Source: Mucilaginibacter glaciei (GTDB taxonomy: Bacteria; Bacteroidota; Bacteroidia; Sphingobacteriales; Sphingobacteriaceae). From it: a stretch of 64,000 nt of DNA. The notes beneath the pieces were generated by a model. That model was not told the origin of the DNA, made no database searches, and was given only the letters and a program-made list of their open reading frames with translations. Within the stretch, counting starts at the first letter, position 1. Every line of letters begins with the position of its first letter. Position numbers and translations under genes: made by a program. The stretch is from NCBI RefSeq assembly GCF_014773245.1, contig NZ_JACWMX010000005.1:310001-374000 (forward strand), written 5' to 3'. This document shows positions 60,899-64,000 of this stretch, in pieces.

Positions 60899-63271
60899 AT
60901 GTTTATGAATTATCTGAAAGTCGCCTGGCGCAACATGGTTAAAAATAAGGTTTACAGCGCCTTAAATATTGTTGGTTTGGGTGCGGGCATTGCTGTAGCC
61001 ATGCTGATTGGTATGTGGGTGTATTATCAATATAGTTATGATAAATTCATTCCGAACCAGGAGCAAGTTTACCAGGTTAGGCGCAATTTTAACAGTAATG
61101 GTGACACCGTTACCTTTAGCAGTACCTCACTAAAATTAGCGGATGCTTTACGCAGCCAGATGCCCGAGATGGAGTACGTTGCCGAAACCGACCAGATAGG
61201 GTCGCATGGGTTAGTAGTGGGTGATACAAAATTGTACGTCGCCGGGATCCAGGCGGGGAAAGATTTTCTGAATATTTTTAAATATCCGATGCTGGCCGGC
61301 AGTTATAACAAAGCGCTTACCGATATTTATTCGATTATCCTTACTAAAAGTACCGCTAAAGCTTTGTTTGGCAACGCCTCTCCAATAAACAGAATGGTGC
61401 GGGTTGACAATAAGGATAATTTAAAAGTTACTGCGGTGATAGATGATATCCCGGCCAACTCCACCCTCCAGTTCAAATACATCATTCCATTTAGTTATTA
61501 CGAGTTGTCGCAAGCCTGGGTAAAGAGTTCGCGCACTGCGGGATATGGTAACAATTCCTTTTGGCAGTTTGTTAAGCTTAAGCAAGGTGCTGACTACTGG
61601 CAGGTATCCCGCAAGATTCGCGATATCGAAAAAACAGAAACAAGCAGCGTTAACGCAATGAATTCTAATGTGATCATTCAGCCCATGAGCGAGTGGCATT
61701 TGTATAGCGACTATAAGAACGGCAAAGCTGCGGGTGGTTTTATCGAGTACATCCGTATGTTTAGCATCATCGGTATCCTGGTATTGGTCATCGCCTGTAT
61801 CAACTTTGTCAACCTTTCTACCGCGAGGTTTGAAAAACGTGCCCGCGAAGTTGGCGTGCGCAAAACCATCGGCTCCACCCGCGCCAATCTGATCTGGCAG
61901 TTTTTAACCGAAACAGGCGTAATTACCTTAATAGCCTTCGCGCTTTGCCTTTTGCTGGTACAGCTGGCTTTGCCGGGCTTTAATTCCCTTACCGGCACTT
62001 CTATCGTTATCCCATTTGGTAACCCGGCATTCTGGCTGGCCATGATCATTGGAGTGGTGCTGGTAACGATGCTTGCGGGCAGCAGGCCAGCATTTTACTT
62101 GTCGGCTTTTAATCCTGTAAAGGTTTTAAAGGGAAGTGTACAGGCGGGTAAATCGGCAGGCATCTCGCGTAAGCTTTTGGTTGTTGTACAGTTTACCTGC
62201 TCCATCGCGCTCATCATCAGTACCATTGTCATCTACAGGCAAATTCAATATGCTAAAGAAAGGCCTACCGGGTTTAATGTTAGCCGCCTGTTAACATCAG
62301 ATATGAATGAAGATATGAGCCGTAATTACCGCGCGCTTAAAAACGAATTGCTGCAAAGCGGTTTGGTTAATAAGGTTACTACATCGTCCAGCCCTGCTAC
62401 CAACGTTTACTCGCATGGCGATATCGACTCCTGGCCGGGCAAACACCCCGGTGAAACGGTAGAGATGGGTTTTGTACAGGTATCTGACGATTATTTTAAA
62501 ACCCTGGGCATGACCTTTAAGGCCGGGCGGGATTTTTTGCCCAATTCTAAAGCCGACTCGCTTAATGTGATCATGAACGAAGCCGCCATAAAAAGACTGC
62601 GCCTGACCGATCCGCTTAATCAACCCCTGATGTTGGATAATAAGCAATATCACATTGTAGGTATTGTGAAAGATGCCTTGGTCGAGTCGCCGTATCAATC
62701 GGCTGCCCCGGTAACCTATGTTTATAATAATGGCTGGAACATGATCTACCAGTTATCCAACAAAACGAATGATCATAAGGCGATTGCGGAAATCGGGGCC
62801 ATTTTCAATAAATACAACCCGGCCTTCCCGTACACCTATCGTTTTGTAGATGATGATTACAACATGAAGTTTAGCGAAGAGGTTTTGGTTGGCAAGCTAT
62901 CGGGCATTTTCGCGGGGCTGGCCATCTTAATATCCTGCCTCGGTTTATTTGGCATGTCGGCATTTGTGGCCGAGCAGCGTATCAAAGAGATAGGAATCCG
63001 GAAGGTATTAGGCGCAAAGGTTTCCCAGCTTTGGTTGCTGCTGTCTAAGGACTTTATCCTGCTGGTGGTTGTAAGCTGCGTTATCGCGTCGCCGCTGGCC
63101 TTTTATTTCTTGCAAAACTGGCTGCAAAAGTATGATTACCGCATCACCATCGGCCCCGGTATCTTTATCCTGTCGGCGGCAATTGCTATTGCCATTACTT
63201 TGGTTACCATCAGTTTCCAGGCAATAAAAGCCGCCATAGCCAACCCGGTAAAAAGCTTAAAAACGGAATAG
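60899..63271 (+). CDS. MacB/FtsX-like ABC permease, fourth paralog
   Basis: A 790-residue permease opening MFMNYLKVAWRNMVKNKVYSALNIVGLGAGIAVAMLIGMWVYY. It shares with the second paralog the segments FVNLSTARFEKRAREVGVRKTIGS and VAEQRIKEIGIRKVLGAKVSQLW and the NPVKSLKTE end. An AGGAG eight bases before ATG 60899 supports this start over ATG 60905. It closes the tandem array. As with the other three copies, the cognate ATPase must be encoded elsewhere. Confidence 0.9.
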   Translation: MFMNYLKVAWRNMVKNKVYSALNIVGLGAGIAVAMLIGMWVYYQYSYDKFIPNQEQVYQVRRNFNSNGDTVTFSSTSLKLADALRSQMPEMEYVAETDQIGSHGLVVGDTKLYVAGIQAGKDFLNIFKYPMLAGSYNKALTDIYSIILTKSTAKALFGNASPINRMVRVDNKDNLKVTAVIDDIPANSTLQFKYIIPFSYYELSQAWVKSSRTAGYGNNSFWQFVKLKQGADYWQVSRKIRDIEKTETSSVNAMNSNVIIQPMSEWHLYSDYKNGKAAGGFIEYIRMFSIIGILVLVIACINFVNLSTARFEKRAREVGVRKTIGSTRANLIWQFLTETGVITLIAFALCLLLVQLALPGFNSLTGTSIVIPFGNPAFWLAMIIGVVLVTMLAGSRPAFYLSAFNPVKVLKGSVQAGKSAGISRKLLVVVQFTCSIALIISTIVIYRQIQYAKERPTGFNVSRLLTSDMNEDMSRNYRALKNELLQSGLVNKVTTSSSPATNVYSHGDIDSWPGKHPGETVEMGFVQVSDDYFKTLGMTFKAGRDFLPNSKADSLNVIMNEAAIKRLRLTDPLNQPLMLDNKQYHIVGIVKDALVESPYQSAAPVTYVYNNGWNMIYQLSNKTNDHKAIAEIGAIFNKYNPAFPYTYRFVDDDYNMKFSEEVLVGKLSGIFAGLAILISCLGLFGMSAFVAEQRIKEIGIRKVLGAKVSQLWLLLSKDFILLVVVSCVIASPLAFYFLQNWLQKYDYRITIGPGIFILSAAIAIAITLVTISFQAIKAAIANPVKSLKTE

Positions 63272-63313
63272 AAATAGAAGTCAGAGAAAAGAATCAGGAA
63301 GCACGACCAGGAA

Positions 63314-63358
63314 GCCGCGGGTTTTCAACCCGTGGTAAACAGAAGGGTCAGCTTTCAG
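63314..63358. repeat. REP-like element, copy C
   Basis: GCCGCGGGTTTTCAACCCG and the following GTGGTAAAC...GGGTCAGCTTTCAG match the left part of copy A with about three differences. The right hairpin part is absent; the sequence changes abruptly at GTCGAC. Confidence 0.75.
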
Positions 63359-63452
63359 TCGACAAGTACATTGTAACAAAGGGGTTTGGGTTTGGCAGGG
63401 GCATCATATAAATACTATATTTACCCTACCAACCAACAAACACCTATTTATT

Positions 63453-64000
63453 ATGCACAGGAGACGATTCGTACAGAACGTGGCCATTGCGGGTACCAGC
63501 TTTTTAGTGGGGCCCGGCTTATCGGCATCCGCCTTTTATAAGGGCTCACCAAATAAAAAAGTTGTACTGGGTATCATGGGCGTTAACAGCCGAGGCGATT
63601 ATCTGGCCTCGAAGTTTGCCACCATACCCGATGCCGAGATCGCCTATATCTGTGATGTAGATAGTGTGGCTATGGCCAGGTGCATTGCCAATATCGAAAA
63701 GATAACCGGCAAACGCCCCGTTGGCGTGGCAGACATTCGCGAATTATTAGCCAAGAAAGACCTCGACGCGCTGATCATTGCTGCGCCCGATCACTGGCAT
63801 GCACCCGCAACTATCCTAGCCTGCCAGGCCGGTAAACATGTTTATGTAGAAAAACCCTGTAGCCATAACCCGCACGAGGGCGAGATGGCTATTGCAGCTG
63901 CCGCTAAGTATAACAAACTGGTGCAAATGGGCAGCCAGCGCCGGTCGTTTACCAACGTGCAAAAAATGGTAAAGGAACTGCACGAGGGCATCATCGGCAG
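63453..64000 (+). CDS. Tat-exported Gfo/Idh/MocA family oxidoreductase (partial, runs off the right edge)
   Basis: 182 residues are visible. The N-terminus MHRRRFVQNVAIAGTSFLVG has the twin-arginine pattern of exported oxidoreductases. The Rossmann fold follows with KVVLGIMGVNSRGDYLAS, IAYICDVD, and the family hallmarks ALIIAAPDHWHAPATILACQAGKHVYVEKPCSHN, including the EKP lysine motif. Members are NAD(P)-dependent sugar or inositol dehydrogenases or glycosidases; periplasmic Bacteroidota forms often work on sugars. The C-terminal substrate domain is missing from this window. Confidence 0.88.
   Translation, partial: MHRRRFVQNVAIAGTSFLVGPGLSASAFYKGSPNKKVVLGIMGVNSRGDYLASKFATIPDAEIAYICDVDSVAMARCIANIEKITGKRPVGVADIRELLAKKDLDALIIAAPDHWHAPATILACQAGKHVYVEKPCSHNPHEGEMAIAAAAKYNKLVQMGSQRRSFTNVQKMVKELHEGIIG

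Noticed and set aside
1..64000. CRISPR arrays, insertion sequences and riboswitches
   Set aside because: No regularly spaced repeat array, no transposase frame with terminal repeats, and no recognisable riboswitch core was seen.

Overview
The window looks like chromosome of a member of the Bacteroidota, most likely Sphingobacteriaceae of the Mucilaginibacter/Pedobacter type. This is inferred from gene content: tandem MacB/FtsX permeases ending in NPVKSLKTE, LytTR two-component pairs, a TonB receptor with a carboxypeptidase-like N-terminal domain, a GH127 enzyme and type I asparaginase. Start regions lack strong Shine-Dalgarno sequences, and several promoters match the Bacteroidota pattern TTTG-N18/19-TAnnTTTG. 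No sequence search was run, so the genus is a guess.

Layout. 0-5.7 kb: secreted FKBP isomerase, TatD nuclease, asparaginase, a LytS/LytR-type pair on the minus strand and a secreted protein of unknown role. 5.9-13.7 kb: an OmpR-type regulator and kinase followed by a heavy-metal RND system (TolC-like, adaptor, CzcA-like); four 11-bp direct repeats before the efflux genes look like the regulator's binding site. 13.8-16.9 kb: a CryPro/FeS-BCP photolyase that has lost its iron-sulfur cysteines, a GlcG/HbpS-like protein, a small beta-barrel protein and a DoxX-like membrane protein.

16.9-21.9 kb holds the most interesting locus. It contains an ECF sigma factor, a small zinc-finger-like anti-sigma factor, a secreted methionine-rich KDKM-repeat protein, a peroxiredoxin, and a divergent group made of a DUF1223 protein, a cytochrome b, an MsrP-like molybdenum enzyme and a second, cysteine-less molybdopterin-fold protein. 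Three copies of one promoter-like motif (TTGTAAGG-N14-CCGACWAA) lie before the sigma factor, the DUF1223 gene and the methionine-rich gene. The set resembles the hypochlorite-scavenging SigF/NrsF-MrpX-YedYZ system known in Proteobacteria, but with different accessory genes.

22-30.5 kb: TonB receptor, then a complete trans-4-hydroxy-L-proline degradation operon with an AraC regulator. 30.5-37.4 kb: NmrA-like oxidoreductase, Crp-family regulator, GH127 glycosidase, HAD phosphatase and a PAS histidine kinase. 37.5-44.1 kb: a TetR-controlled HAE-1 drug efflux operon with two matching operators. 44.2-47.3 kb: methyltransferase, a DarTG toxin-antitoxin pair and tRNA-Ser(GGA). 47.4-52.7 kb: a possible small RNA, polyprenyl synthase, the diadenylate cyclase CdaA, a small secreted protein and an M1 aminopeptidase. 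52.9-63.3 kb: four tandem paralogous MacB/FtsX-like permeases with no ATPase in view, and REP-like repeats in their spacers. The window ends inside a Tat-exported Gfo/Idh/MocA oxidoreductase.
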